NCBI GenBank assembly: GCA_021730635.1
Contig: JAJNNC010000010.1
Span: 246,321 to 310,320, forward strand
Direction of reading: 5' to 3'
Length of the DNA stretch: 64,000 nucleotides
Source of the DNA: Catalimonadaceae bacterium JC749
Lineage (GTDB): Bacteria; Bacteroidota; Bacteroidia; Cytophagales; Cyclobacteriaceae
Position numbers and translations under genes: made by a program. The notes beneath the pieces are model-generated. The model was given only the letters and a program-made list of their open reading frames with translations. It made no database searches and was not told where the DNA came from. This document shows, one piece after another, positions 8,373 to 15,747 of the stretch (position 1 is its first letter; each line of letters opens with the position of its first letter).

Positions 8373-9188
8373 TCAATGATTACCCTTAGAAGGCACATTT
8401 TGCGGAATGGAAGTTGCCGGAAATGGATTTACGATATGCCGTTTGCCGAAAGCGTACGTTAATGTGATGTTCCACAAAAAGTCTTTGCTTCCTGCTATCT
8501 CCGTGTCAATAACCTGGTTGATGATAGAAGAAAAAGACATGGGAAAATCACTTTTAGCCAGGGTAAATGACGAGGTCACATAAATACCTTCGTTACCATA
8601 AAGGTATCAATAGTATAGCTGAGGTGTAAGTTGTATAAACAGCTTCTCTGTAAGTTTGATATTTGAAAAAGTGCTATCGAATGAAATAAAATTCATGGTT
8701 TTGTTTGTGCCTATATCGAAGGCTCGGGCCAGTAGATAGTAAATGTCTATGCTTATATTTTTAGTGATTGAATAGTTGGGAGAAAGCTCTCCCACCAGAT
8801 AGCGCTCCGTCACTATTGCATTCAGCGGCCTCGCAGGAATGGGTAATGTTTTCTCTACAAAGTTCAGCCCGAGATGGGTGCCTACTTTCATCCTGAATTT
8901 ATTGGAGTCTAATAACTGATACCTGAACCAGAAGAGCATATACCAGGGTTTGCCCTCCAGAGAAAAGGTGATTTCAGGGTCAAAAGAAAAGCTGCCTTTT
9001 TCCAGGGACATGTTGAAAAGTGCGGCAGGCTTTTCTAACGAAAAGCTAGGGATCAAAGAAATACCATTGTTGGTGAGGCCGGCTGAACCCGATAGGGAAT
9101 GGGTTGTTGCGCTATCGCTTTCTTGCGCAAGTAAAGGGTTGACCACACTCAGAAAAGACAACAGCAGTAGTATCTTTGATCGCATCAC
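8373..9188 (-). pseudogene. Outer-membrane beta-barrel-like protein interrupted by an in-frame TGA
   Basis: Reading from 9188 gives a signal peptide (SVVNPLLAQ end) and 193 residues of amphipathic beta-strands with many aromatic residues, ending QLTPQLYY at TGA 8607-8609. The same frame then stays open for 78 more codons to 8373 and reads as the missing last strands (VTSSFTLAKSDFPM, ending WNITLTYAFGKRH). One base change (for example TGG or CGA to TGA) explains this; total length without the stop would be 271 residues. It is either a recent pseudogene, a base-call error or an unusual readthrough. Function unknown; 60 bp downstream of the AraC gene. Confidence 0.65.
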
Positions 9189-9222
9189 TAAAAGTACAAC
9201 TGCTATTATAGCTAGCCCTAAA

Positions 9223-9254
9223 GAAAATCAAACCATTCATTAAGAATTTCAAGC
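9223..9254. promoter_or_regulatory. Second copy of the AraC-type motif
   Basis: GAAAATCAAACCATTC at 9223-9238, about 35 bp upstream of the broken barrel gene, with TCAAACC at 9228 and a weaker TCAAGC 21 bp further on. That second half overlaps the AraC stop codon, so its match may be chance. Confidence 0.3.
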
Positions 9255-10127
9255 ATCTTGCATGCGAACAGCCTTTGGGTTGGTCCCCGTTTGTTTTTTG
9301 AAGAAGTTGTTAAAGTAGGTAGGATACTCAAAGCCAAGTGCAAAAGCAATTTCAGCAATGTTCCAATCAGTATGCTGTAAAATAGCTCTGGCTTCTCTCA
9401 CAATGCGTTCTGAAATATGTGCCGTAGTAGGCTTGCCCGTTACTTCCTTCACTGCCCGATTGAGATAATTGACATGCACGGATAAGTTATTGGCATAATC
9501 CTGGGCCGTTTTCAACTGAAGAGGCCTGTCTGCACTTTCAATGGGAAACTGTCTTTCCAAAAGCTCAAGAAACACAGAGGTTAGGCGGGAAGCCGCATTT
9601 TTATGCTGGTCATAGTTTTCGGATGGCTCTAATTTTAATGCCTCATGAATAATCAAATGGATGTAATTTCGTATGAGGTCATCTTTATAGAGGTAATCGG
9701 ACTGTTGCTCCTCGATCATTTTTTGGAAAATCTCATTGAGAAACTCCCGTTGCTTATCCGTAATGTATAAGATGGGAGTACCGCCAATTTTAAATAATGG
9801 AGACTGCTGCAGGCTTTCCGAGCGATCGGATAGTTTCAAAAAGTCCTCTGAAAACAGGCAGGTGTAGCCTACATAACGGGTAGAAATGGTTTCCCAGGAA
9901 TAAGGAATGTGGGGATTGCCGAAAAACAAGACCGTTCCCTCTGCTTCAAAGCTTCTATCAGCATAATGAATGATACTCTTACCGGTCGTCAGACAAATCT
10001 TATAGAAATCCTTTCTACTGTATATGCGTGTCGCATTACCATCTTCTTCTATCTGAAAGACGTTAAACCCCTTTAGCTTCAGTTCATTGTTGAACACTGA
10101 AACAGAACGTACACTTTTATTTTCCAT
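9249..10127 (-). CDS. AraC family transcriptional regulator
   Basis: 292 residues. The N-terminal half has a cupin-like sensor (FEAEGTVLFFGNPHIPYSWE); the C-terminal about 100 residues hold the two AraC helix-turn-helix motifs (VHVNYLNRAVKEVTGKPTTA, then ALGFEYPTYFNNFFKKQTG). This is the AraC type common beside aldehyde and cupin gene clusters. It is encoded upstream of the whole 2.7-9.2 kb minus-strand array, and a repeated 16-bp motif upstream of three units, including its own start, suggests it controls them and itself. Confidence 0.88.
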   Translation of the reverse strand: MENKSVRSVSVFNNELKLKGFNVFQIEEDGNATRIYSRKDFYKICLTTGKSIIHYADRSFEAEGTVLFFGNPHIPYSWETISTRYVGYTCLFSEDFLKLSDRSESLQQSPLFKIGGTPILYITDKQREFLNEIFQKMIEEQQSDYLYKDDLIRNYIHLIIHEALKLEPSENYDQHKNAASRLTSVFLELLERQFPIESADRPLQLKTAQDYANNLSVHVNYLNRAVKEVTGKPTTAHISERIVREARAILQHTDWNIAEIAFALGFEYPTYFNNFFKKQTGTNPKAVRMQDA

Positions 10128-10140
10128 TTTGCTAAGTTAA

Positions 10141-10156
10141 GAAAATCAAACTAATG
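10141..10156. promoter_or_regulatory. Third copy of the AraC-type motif, 14 bp upstream of the AraC start
   Basis: GAAAATCAAACTAATG differs from the 8202 copy at two of 16 positions. Its place just before the AraC start codon would suit autorepression. Confidence 0.35.
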
Positions 10157-10178
10157 TACCTCAGGTTTATCATAGATA

Positions 10179-10210
10179 ATTGATGGTCTGTAGTCTTCAT
10201 TGATGGCCTG
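10179..10210. promoter_or_regulatory. Direct repeat upstream of the AraC gene
   Basis: ATTGATGGTCTG (10179-10190) and ATTGATGGCCTG (10199-10210) differ at one position and are spaced 20 bp, about two helical turns. They lie in the gap between the PIN module and the AraC gene, in the AraC promoter region. Confidence 0.3.
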
Positions 10211-10279
10211 GTTTTATTGGGGCAGAGGTGAGTTTATTTGCTTTGCATAGTCATTATGGAGTTTTTACAAGGCTTGCAA

Positions 10280-10444
10280 TTATTTTGTGTTACCCGCTTT
10301 CTTTCTTTTCTTTTTCAATGCTTCTAACTCTTGCTTGATATACGCCTTTTCTTCGTGATAATCCATCTCCTCAAATTTTATATTTAATTGGTCCCGGATC
10401 TCTCTCATACGTTTTACCATGCTTTCTTTCTCAATCGTTTTCAT
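10280..10444 (-). CDS. Small basic protein, partner of PIN toxin (putative antitoxin)
   Basis: 54 residues from the ATG at 10444, which overlaps the last 14 bases of the PIN gene in another frame, indicating translational coupling. The product is one long charged helix (MREIRDQLNIKFEEMDY, later EALKKKRKKAG) with a lysine-rich tail. No ribbon-helix-helix or AbrB motif is visible. Size, coupling and charge fit an antitoxin, although the antitoxin gene more often comes first. No similarity can be checked here. Confidence 0.6.
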   Translation of the reverse strand: MKTIEKESMVKRMREIRDQLNIKFEEMDYHEEKAYIKQELEALKKKRKKAGNTK

Positions 10445-10895
10445 ATCCAAATATTTCTTTAGGTGTTCTAATCTCTATCATAGGATACCCTTCCCGAAAA
10501 TTTATCGAGTTGTATCCTCTGATTTTTTCTAAGTTCACAATATGTTTGAAATTCCAACTGGCTAATACGTCAGCTTTACATACAGTAGCCATCGCAATGT
10601 GTTGACAGTCAGCACGACTCGTTTTTCCCACTACTTTTTCAATAATGTATTTTTCAGCCAGTTCTTTTACTTCATTGGTCAATTCTACTTTCTCAATTAT
10701 TTCTTCTGAAATGGACTCATAAAAATCAATAATATGTTCAGGGGCTTTGTATAACTCAAGTTCAAGTAATTCTGAAACAATAATCTTTATTTTCTTTTCT
10801 CGAATGATTTCAAAAAATGGTTTTGTGGCCGCTTCAAACTCATTGTCAAAATATCCTCCGAATACAGAAGTATCAATATAAATTCGTTTTATCAT
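10431..10895 (-). CDS. PIN-domain (VapC-like) ribonuclease toxin
   Basis: 154 residues. The N-terminal strand YIDTSVFGGYFD carries the first PIN acidic residue (D8); further acidic residues lie in SELLELELYK (E42-E47), D96 in SRADCQHIAMA and D109 before LASWNFKHIVN. These form the usual metal-binding cluster of an endoribonuclease. The gene is AT-rich compared with the flanking clusters and followed at once by the overlapping 54-residue gene, together a probable type II toxin-antitoxin module. Confidence 0.85.
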   Translation of the reverse strand: MIKRIYIDTSVFGGYFDNEFEAATKPFFEIIREKKIKIIVSELLELELYKAPEHIIDFYESISEEIIEKVELTNEVKELAEKYIIEKVVGKTSRADCQHIAMATVCKADVLASWNFKHIVNLEKIRGYNSINFREGYPMIEIRTPKEIFGYEND

Positions 10896-11049
10896 AGAAT
10901 AAAGATACTGAATTTATCACTTAATCATTTCATTCTCTTTTTCGGATGGCAGGTAACAGCCTATACAGCCATATGCCAGACTAGTTTGTATTTCTAGTTC
11001 GTGTTTCAATATCGTGACTTGGCTAAACATATATGCTGTTTCATTTTCG

Positions 11050-11742
11050 CTAGGATTGTAGCTGTGTTTTATGGGCTGTTGTGCTTTTTTCACGGAGTGT
11101 CAAAATATCAATCGTTTTACCATTAGATTCAATTGCCAAAATCCTACAATGTTTGTTTGCAGGATTTTCAACAAAAGAAACTTCCTCTAAATCCATTTCT
11201 GTTATTATACGATAGCATAATTCACCCATATAAAGTCTTCCCTTTATATGATCACATTTGTTGAAATTTTCACCACAAATTGAACAATGGCTTTTTTTAA
11301 TAATACCACCAGCACTTTGAAAGTATAAATTTGGAAACAATAACTTCTCATAGTTTGCTAGTCGCTCCATGTATCCATTAGGCGCTTGAAACTCACATGG
11401 ATTATTTCTCATAACATTACCATATGTTACTTGCGCATTAACGAGATTTTCCCAAGCCTCATTCATCCTGTCCTCCTTGATGTTTACAAGCATTTCAAGT
11501 TCATATTGAAGTGAAAGAAGTGATTTATCAATACAGTAGACAAGATTAGCTTCGTTCTCTAATTTCCTTTTAACGAATTCCTTTTTTAAATCATTTAACT
11601 TTTCTCGGTAATTTGCAAGGACTTTGATTTCTTGTTTTTGTATTTCGATACCGACAGTTATATAAGCCTTTTTTTGTGAAATGGCTGCCATTTCATTGAA
11701 TTCATTTATGAGAAGATTAGGGTTATCAAGAAAAACCTTCAT
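11050..11742 (-). CDS. Hypothetical protein with C-terminal zinc-ribbon-like cysteine/histidine cluster
   Basis: 230 residues. The first 125 are helical and charged (KEFVKRKLENEANLVYC), suggesting a coiled coil. Residues about 167-195 carry CSIC, CDH and a later Cys around GELCYR, a probable zinc site, followed by a small beta-rich end. I recognise no named family. The start ATG overlaps the stop of the frameshifted gene upstream (ATGA), so they formed a two-gene operon. Low GC and unknown content suggest an accessory, horizontally gained pair. Confidence 0.65.
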   Translation of the reverse strand: MKVFLDNPNLLINEFNEMAAISQKKAYITVGIEIQKQEIKVLANYREKLNDLKKEFVKRKLENEANLVYCIDKSLLSLQYELEMLVNIKEDRMNEAWENLVNAQVTYGNVMRNNPCEFQAPNGYMERLANYEKLLFPNLYFQSAGGIIKKSHCSICGENFNKCDHIKGRLYMGELCYRIITEMDLEEVSFVENPANKHCRILAIESNGKTIDILTLREKSTTAHKTQLQS

Positions 11743-12217
11743 TTTAAAGCCTTTATAATTTTATCTAATCCTTTTAGCCCCTCGGAATCACCTTTATAGC
11801 TAAGTTTCATAATTTTTCCCTTTTCTTTCGTCTCATAATAAAATTCTGCATGAGCCGTTTTTCTGCCTATGCTACCTTTTAGAAGATCTGTTATGTAGTT
11901 TGACAAGATGTTTAATGAAATTGAAACTATTGTAGGATTCTCGGTAATAAGTGTAAGGCTGAAAAATATTGCAGGTAAATAGATGTCAGCATTTTTTCGG
12001 CTCCGATATTGTTCTGTGTCACCGCCAAAAACATCAATATTGATAGCATTTTGTTTAAATAGTTTATTAAGATCTACTATGCTTTCGGTAAATATAAATT
12101 TGTCCTTACTTGAAGCAGTGTCTATATTTTCTGGAAAAAATTTAACTTTGCAGGTAATTCTAATGATAAAGCCTCAAGTTTTTTAATTATATCTATATCA
12201 TTTATTTCGTACGCCAT
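11739..12217 (-). pseudogene. Hypothetical gene with a -1 frameshift at a T6 run
   Basis: The ATG at 12217 opens MAYEINDIDIIKKLEALSLE and runs to residue 27, then meets TAG four codons later. The -1 frame is open from there to a TGA at 11739 that overlaps the next start; the joined product would be 159 residues. The switch falls in coding-strand AAATTTTTTCC (minus strand of 12133-12143), which in frame reads A-AAT-TTT, a classic -1 slippery heptamer; one extra T would also restore the frame. The product has a hydrophobic centre (YLPAIFFSLTLI) and a basic C-terminus. Function unknown. It may be a pseudogene, a sequencing error or programmed slippage. Confidence 0.6.
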
Positions 12218-12743
12218 AGGTTTAAAATGTATTGATTGAATTACAGCAGACATCCGTGTAAACACTACTCAGTATTTTGTGCAATTGTGTCTCTTCACAA
12301 TGTAGCATCATTAAGATTATTCACTTAATAAAAAAGGCTCAACGTACCGGTAGCTTATAAAATCCTGCTATCAGCATAACAACATACAAAATCTGAGCAA
12401 AAATCACATTGCCTTTTTCTGATATTTACAAGGGTAAATGGCTTTACTACCACCCTAAACACAATTTATCACTAATAAACAGTTAGTTTGCCTGTATCCC
12501 GGAAAATAGTCTTTCAAAACATAAGTGGGAGGTGGACAGGAAGGGGTAAGCCAAGACAAATTGTCTACTTCAGCAAGGGGCAACCTCACTAGTATAAAGT
12601 GAACCAGGGAGTTACTTTCCTACCCAAACAGCACACCCGTACCAAATGCAAACAGCTTGGCAGGCCAGTCATCCGAAAAGGAAAGGTTGTTGCCTTCCTC
12701 AAGTCAAAAAAATATTTACCAAAATAAAAAAACAAACAACATT
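12218..12743. other. 526-bp intergenic region upstream of HU-like gene
   Basis: No coding frame with protein-like features on either strand. The upstream half is AT-rich like the island next to it; the downstream half has mixed composition and presumably holds the promoter and leader of the HU-like gene. A short dyad GACAAATTGTC lies near 12557. No promoter can be assigned with confidence. Confidence 0.4.
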
Positions 12744-13160
12744 ATGAGTATTCCCTTTAACGTAGTACCCAAACGTAATCCTTTGAAGCAGAAAGATCCT
12801 GTGAAGTACTACGCCGTAGCCCAGAGTAGTGGAGAAGTAAACTTTCGTACCATGGCTAAAGAGATTGCCGAGATCACTACGGTCAGTCTGCCCGATGCCA
12901 TCGCCGTGCTGGAATCCCTGGTGATGATCATTCCCCGCCATATAGAAAAAGGAGAGATTGTCCGCCTGGGCGAGCTGGGTTCTATCCGGGTTACTATCAA
13001 CAGTGAAGGTTCCGAAACGGAGGAAGCCGTGAATGCCAGTAAAGTAAAAAAGGCTAATTACCGTTTTACAGCCGGACAGGAACTCAAGCAGACGCTGAAG
13101 ACACTGAAGTATCAGCGTATCAAGAAAGTAGTGCCGACTACCACACCTGAAACAGCTTGA
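12744..13160 (+). CDS. HU-like DNA-binding protein (Bacteroidota HU-HIG type)
   Basis: 138 residues from MSIPFNVVPKRNPL; an upstream in-frame ATG at 12657 is rejected because the added part is low-complexity and the sequence before 12744 is a typical A-rich leader. The body matches the divergent HU family of Bacteroidota: KYYAVAQSSGEV, a helical EIAEITTVSLPDAIAVLESL part and a GEIVRLGELGSIRV strand, with a basic C-terminus. It probably bends or packages DNA as a dimer. A strong terminator follows. Confidence 0.9.
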   Translation: MSIPFNVVPKRNPLKQKDPVKYYAVAQSSGEVNFRTMAKEIAEITTVSLPDAIAVLESLVMIIPRHIEKGEIVRLGELGSIRVTINSEGSETEEAVNASKVKKANYRFTAGQELKQTLKTLKYQRIKKVVPTTTPETA

Positions 13161-13197
13161 TAAAGCATATAAACACAATAAGTAAACAGTAGTATAT

Positions 13198-13227
13198 ACC
13201 CGGGGGCAGCAGCCTTCGGGTTTTTTT
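13198..13227 (+). terminator. Rho-independent terminator after HU-like gene
   Basis: Stem ACCCG (13198-13202) with CGGGT (13217-13221), with extra inner GC pairing, followed by a T7 run. It lies 37 bp past the HU-like stop codon. Confidence 0.8.
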
Positions 13228-13261
13228 GTGCCTTTCTTAAAATTCTTCCCATTTTCATTAA

Positions 13262-13336
13262 AAAAGCTTTTGCGCTTTTGCAAAAAGGCTACTTAGCTTT
13301 TCGAAAAAGCTTTTGAGCTTTCAGATAAAGCTTTAG
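13262..13336. repeat. Cluster of GCTTT/AAAGCTTTT motifs
   Basis: Six GCTTT units in about 75 bp, several inside self-complementary AAAGCTTT or AAAAGCTTTT, spaced irregularly between the HU-like terminator and the toxin remnant. The region can fold back in many ways. No known element matches. Confidence 0.4.
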
Positions 13337-13513
13337 AGAAGTCAGTCCAATGCCTTGTAGAATTGAAAAATATCCCTTTTAAACATGATCCTGGTTGCTG
13401 GCAACAAGCAATAGCTTACTTTTCTATAGGGGTGCCGTTAGTGGGGGAGGAGAGCTATCCATCAGGCCGATTTTGTGTATCTCTGAAGATAAAAGCACAG
13501 AGAGACAAATCAA

Positions 13514-13585
13514 TCAGATCGTATTTCTACTGAACACTAAAATCAAAGGAAATGAGTGGAGAGTATTGGAAATAATTTTAGGCAT
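13514..13585 (-). pseudogene. Residual 5' end of a DUF3368 PIN toxin
   Basis: The ATG at 13585 overlaps the end of the UPF0175 gene (GCGAATGCCTAA) as in intact antitoxin-toxin operons. The first eight codons read MPKIISNT, the characteristic start of DUF3368 PIN proteins (about 155 residues). After that the sequence becomes unrelated and stops at 13514. The rest of the toxin has been deleted, leaving the antitoxin an orphan. Identity rests on eight residues plus context. Confidence 0.5.
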
Positions 13586-13835
13586 TCGCTATGTCTTCAT
13601 TTAACTCATTTTCATTATGAAAGTTGAAAACAAACACTTGGTACTTGCCAATTTTTTCTATAAAATCAACACGATTAATGCCTAAGATTTTTGATGCTGT
13701 ACCTGATGAAATTTTTCCTAATTCATAGAGTTTTATGATTGAAATCGTTTTTATCTCATTTTCAAACTCATTATCACCTAACTTCAAAGAGTTAGCCGGT
13801 GGCTCAGGATATGTGACAGCTATTTGCCTTTCCAT
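13578..13835 (-). CDS. UPF0175-family antitoxin, orphan
   Basis: 85 residues. The pattern ENEIKTISIIKLYELGKISSGTASKILGI, then FIEKIGKY, is that of UPF0175 small helix-turn-helix-like proteins, which usually precede a PIN-domain toxin. Here the toxin start overlaps the stop codon but its body is missing. The surviving antitoxin could still bind DNA or neutralise related toxins. Confidence 0.75.
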   Translation of the reverse strand: MERQIAVTYPEPPANSLKLGDNEFENEIKTISIIKLYELGKISSGTASKILGINRVDFIEKIGKYQVFVFNFHNENELNEDIANA

Positions 13836-13969
13836 TTCTTCTCTTTTTCAAAACTACTTATGAAAACTATCTATTTGACGTTGTAATGGTTTGTCGGAGC
13901 ACCATTGTTTTAGTTGGACAATTGGCTTTGTGCCCTATGGTATAAGATATTGCTAGTACTATCTGATTT

Positions 13970-14316
13970 TTAATTCAATAGCCTATGAATTTCCATTTTT
14001 AGGATCGGTAAATGCCTGACAATTGTTCCCCAGACTATCTCATCATCAATTTTGTCATAGCCATGTATTACTCTATTTCTCATATTGATGATCTGTTTCT
14101 TACTTGAGATCGGAATTTCTGGATCAATTTTATGAATCCTATTCATGGCGTTTCACGCCGAACCTCTCCAATAATCTCAAACTCTCTCTCAACAGCACGT
14201 CTGAGCATTTTATTATTCAAGTAGTTGTTGAAATCCCGTCTTTCTCCTAAATAACTTTCAATTGAATCAACTGATTCCTTTATGTCAAATAGATATTTTT
14301 TTATTTCATTTTTCAT
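13970..14316 (-). pseudogene. hepT: HEPN toxin HepT, frame broken by a 14-bp insertion
   Basis: From the ATG at 14316 the frame reads as HepT (RRAVEREFEIIGE) then stops at VRRETP. A second frame continues MNRIHKIDPEIPISSK, RNRVIHGYD (the R-x4-H nuclease motif followed by the modified Tyr) and WGTIVRHLP to TAA at 13970. Removing 14 bases (14150-14163, GTTTCACGCCGAAC on the plus strand) restores one frame with EIIGEAMNRIHK, the expected family sequence. The extra bases form a short GGCG/CGCC hairpin. The toxin is therefore probably dead. Confidence 0.75.
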
Positions 14317-14611
14317 AAAGAAGTGTCTTTGTTTGATTCACAGCGTCTATGAAATATGGATTTCTTAAAGATTTGTCAGTAATAAGATCAACAGGCCGCT
14401 GAAATAACGCTTCAAATTTATCTGCTATATTAAAGTAATTATCTGCGTAATCTGCATGATCCATAGGATCGAAAGAAATTAGAAGATCTATATCACTGGC
14501 GTCAGTAAATTGGTCAGTGACTACCGAACCAAAAGCAAATAGGGATTTGACATTATAATCAGTACATAATGCCCTAATCTGATCTATATTATCGCTTATA
14601 ATCCTATGCAT
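14306..14611 (-). CDS. mntA: MntA-like nucleotidyltransferase antitoxin
   Basis: 101 residues. The minimal nucleotidyltransferase signature is present: FAFGSVVTDQFTDASDIDLLI, i.e. GS followed by DxD, with a third acidic residue in PVDLITDK. MntA antitoxins adenylylate a tyrosine of their HEPN partner. The stop overlaps the HepT start by 11 bp. With HepT disrupted, the enzyme may be kept as an orphan or be decaying; its own frame looks intact. Confidence 0.82.
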   Translation of the reverse strand: MHRIISDNIDQIRALCTDYNVKSLFAFGSVVTDQFTDASDIDLLISFDPMDHADYADNYFNIADKFEALFQRPVDLITDKSLRNPYFIDAVNQTKTLLYEK

Positions 14612-14814
14612 AAATTTTTTCTCAAAATATCAATTTAACCAATCTCTTTCAATATATCTGAACATTAGATAACAATCTCTGCACAATATACACCATGGAT
14701 AGTGACTTGTTGTATTCTCAGTATACTACCTTTTAAAAACTGTCAGACAGAATTGCAATGCATGTTTTGCTTTTGGCAGTATTGCGTTAAATTGCTAAAA
14801 AGCGTACAAGCCAC

Positions 14815-15633
14815 ATGAACACGAAATACACCAACCTCCTACTCCTTCTTTGTCTGTTACTACTGAAAAACACTATCGTTTTAGCGCAATCAGCTAATGC
14901 TCCTTTTCCCTGGCCGGAGGGAAAGTCTGTAGCAGTAAGTCTTAGCTTTGACGATGCCCGCCTCAGCCAGGTAGACACAGGCACTGCCTTACTAGACCGT
15001 TATGGGGTGAAAGCTACCTTTTTTGTAGTGCCCTCCAGTGTTGAGCAACGGCTTGAAGGCTGGAAGAAAGCAGTAGTCGCTGGTCATGAGATCGGCAACC
15101 ACTCTCTGGTACATCCCTGTTCGGGCAATTTCCTCTGGGCACGGGAAAAGGCATTGGAAGAATATACGCTGGAAAAAATGCAAACCGAACTGCAAGAAGC
15201 CAACCAGCGCATTCAGACACTACTGGGTGTGACACCCGAAACCTTTGCCTATCCCTGCGGACAAGCCTTTGTAGGGCGTGGGCAACAGACGAAAAGTTAT
15301 GTGCCGGTCGTGGCCAAACTGTTTACGGCCGGTCGTGGTTGGCTGGATGAAGCCCCCAACGATCCTGCCTACTGTGATATGGCGCAGCTTATGGGCATAG
15401 AGATGGACGGTAAAGACTTTGATGAAATCCTGACGGTCATAGAGGCAGCGAAAGCCAATGGGCATTGGGTCGTACTGGGTGGCCATGAGATCGGAGCCGA
15501 AGGCCCACAGACAACCCGCCTGGCGATGCTGGAACAACTGCTCCAATATGCCAACGATCCGGCCAACAGCCTGTGGATAGCGCCTGTCGGAGAAGTAGCC
15601 AAATACATTAATCAACAGCGAAGCGGCCGGTAA
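14815..15633 (+). CDS. Secreted polysaccharide deacetylase (NodB/CE4-like)
   Basis: 272 residues with a signal peptide (1-25, cleavage after VLAQ). NodB motifs: SLSFDDAR with D46/D47, NHSLVHP with H96 and H100 as metal ligands, and FAYPCGQ. A late WVVLGGHEIG strand supplies the other conserved His. Likely removes N- or O-acetyl groups from a glycan in the periplasm; substrate unknown. The next gene is an M49-like peptidase on the same strand 114 bp on. Confidence 0.85.
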   Translation: MNTKYTNLLLLLCLLLLKNTIVLAQSANAPFPWPEGKSVAVSLSFDDARLSQVDTGTALLDRYGVKATFFVVPSSVEQRLEGWKKAVVAGHEIGNHSLVHPCSGNFLWAREKALEEYTLEKMQTELQEANQRIQTLLGVTPETFAYPCGQAFVGRGQQTKSYVPVVAKLFTAGRGWLDEAPNDPAYCDMAQLMGIEMDGKDFDEILTVIEAAKANGHWVVLGGHEIGAEGPQTTRLAMLEQLLQYANDPANSLWIAPVGEVAKYINQQRSGR

Positions 15634-15747
15634 TTACTGCTGCTGGCAAGGGTGTGCATGGCAGGAAGCTCCCAAAGAACTATAAAATGTTTGGAGATGT
15701 TTCCGGGAATAATCAATTTTATGAATGATTCAAATGCTATGCACAAT

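Noticed and set aside
11983..12186. Plus-strand frame of 67 codons
   Set aside because: Antisense to the frameshifted gene, which has much better protein character.
12657..12743. Upstream start for the HU-like gene
   Set aside because: The added 29 residues are Ser/Asn/Lys-rich and not part of the family; the A-rich leader before 12744 fits a start there.
13395..13604. Plus-strand frame near the toxin stub
   Set aside because: Overlaps the end of UPF0175 on the other strand; the sequence looks random.
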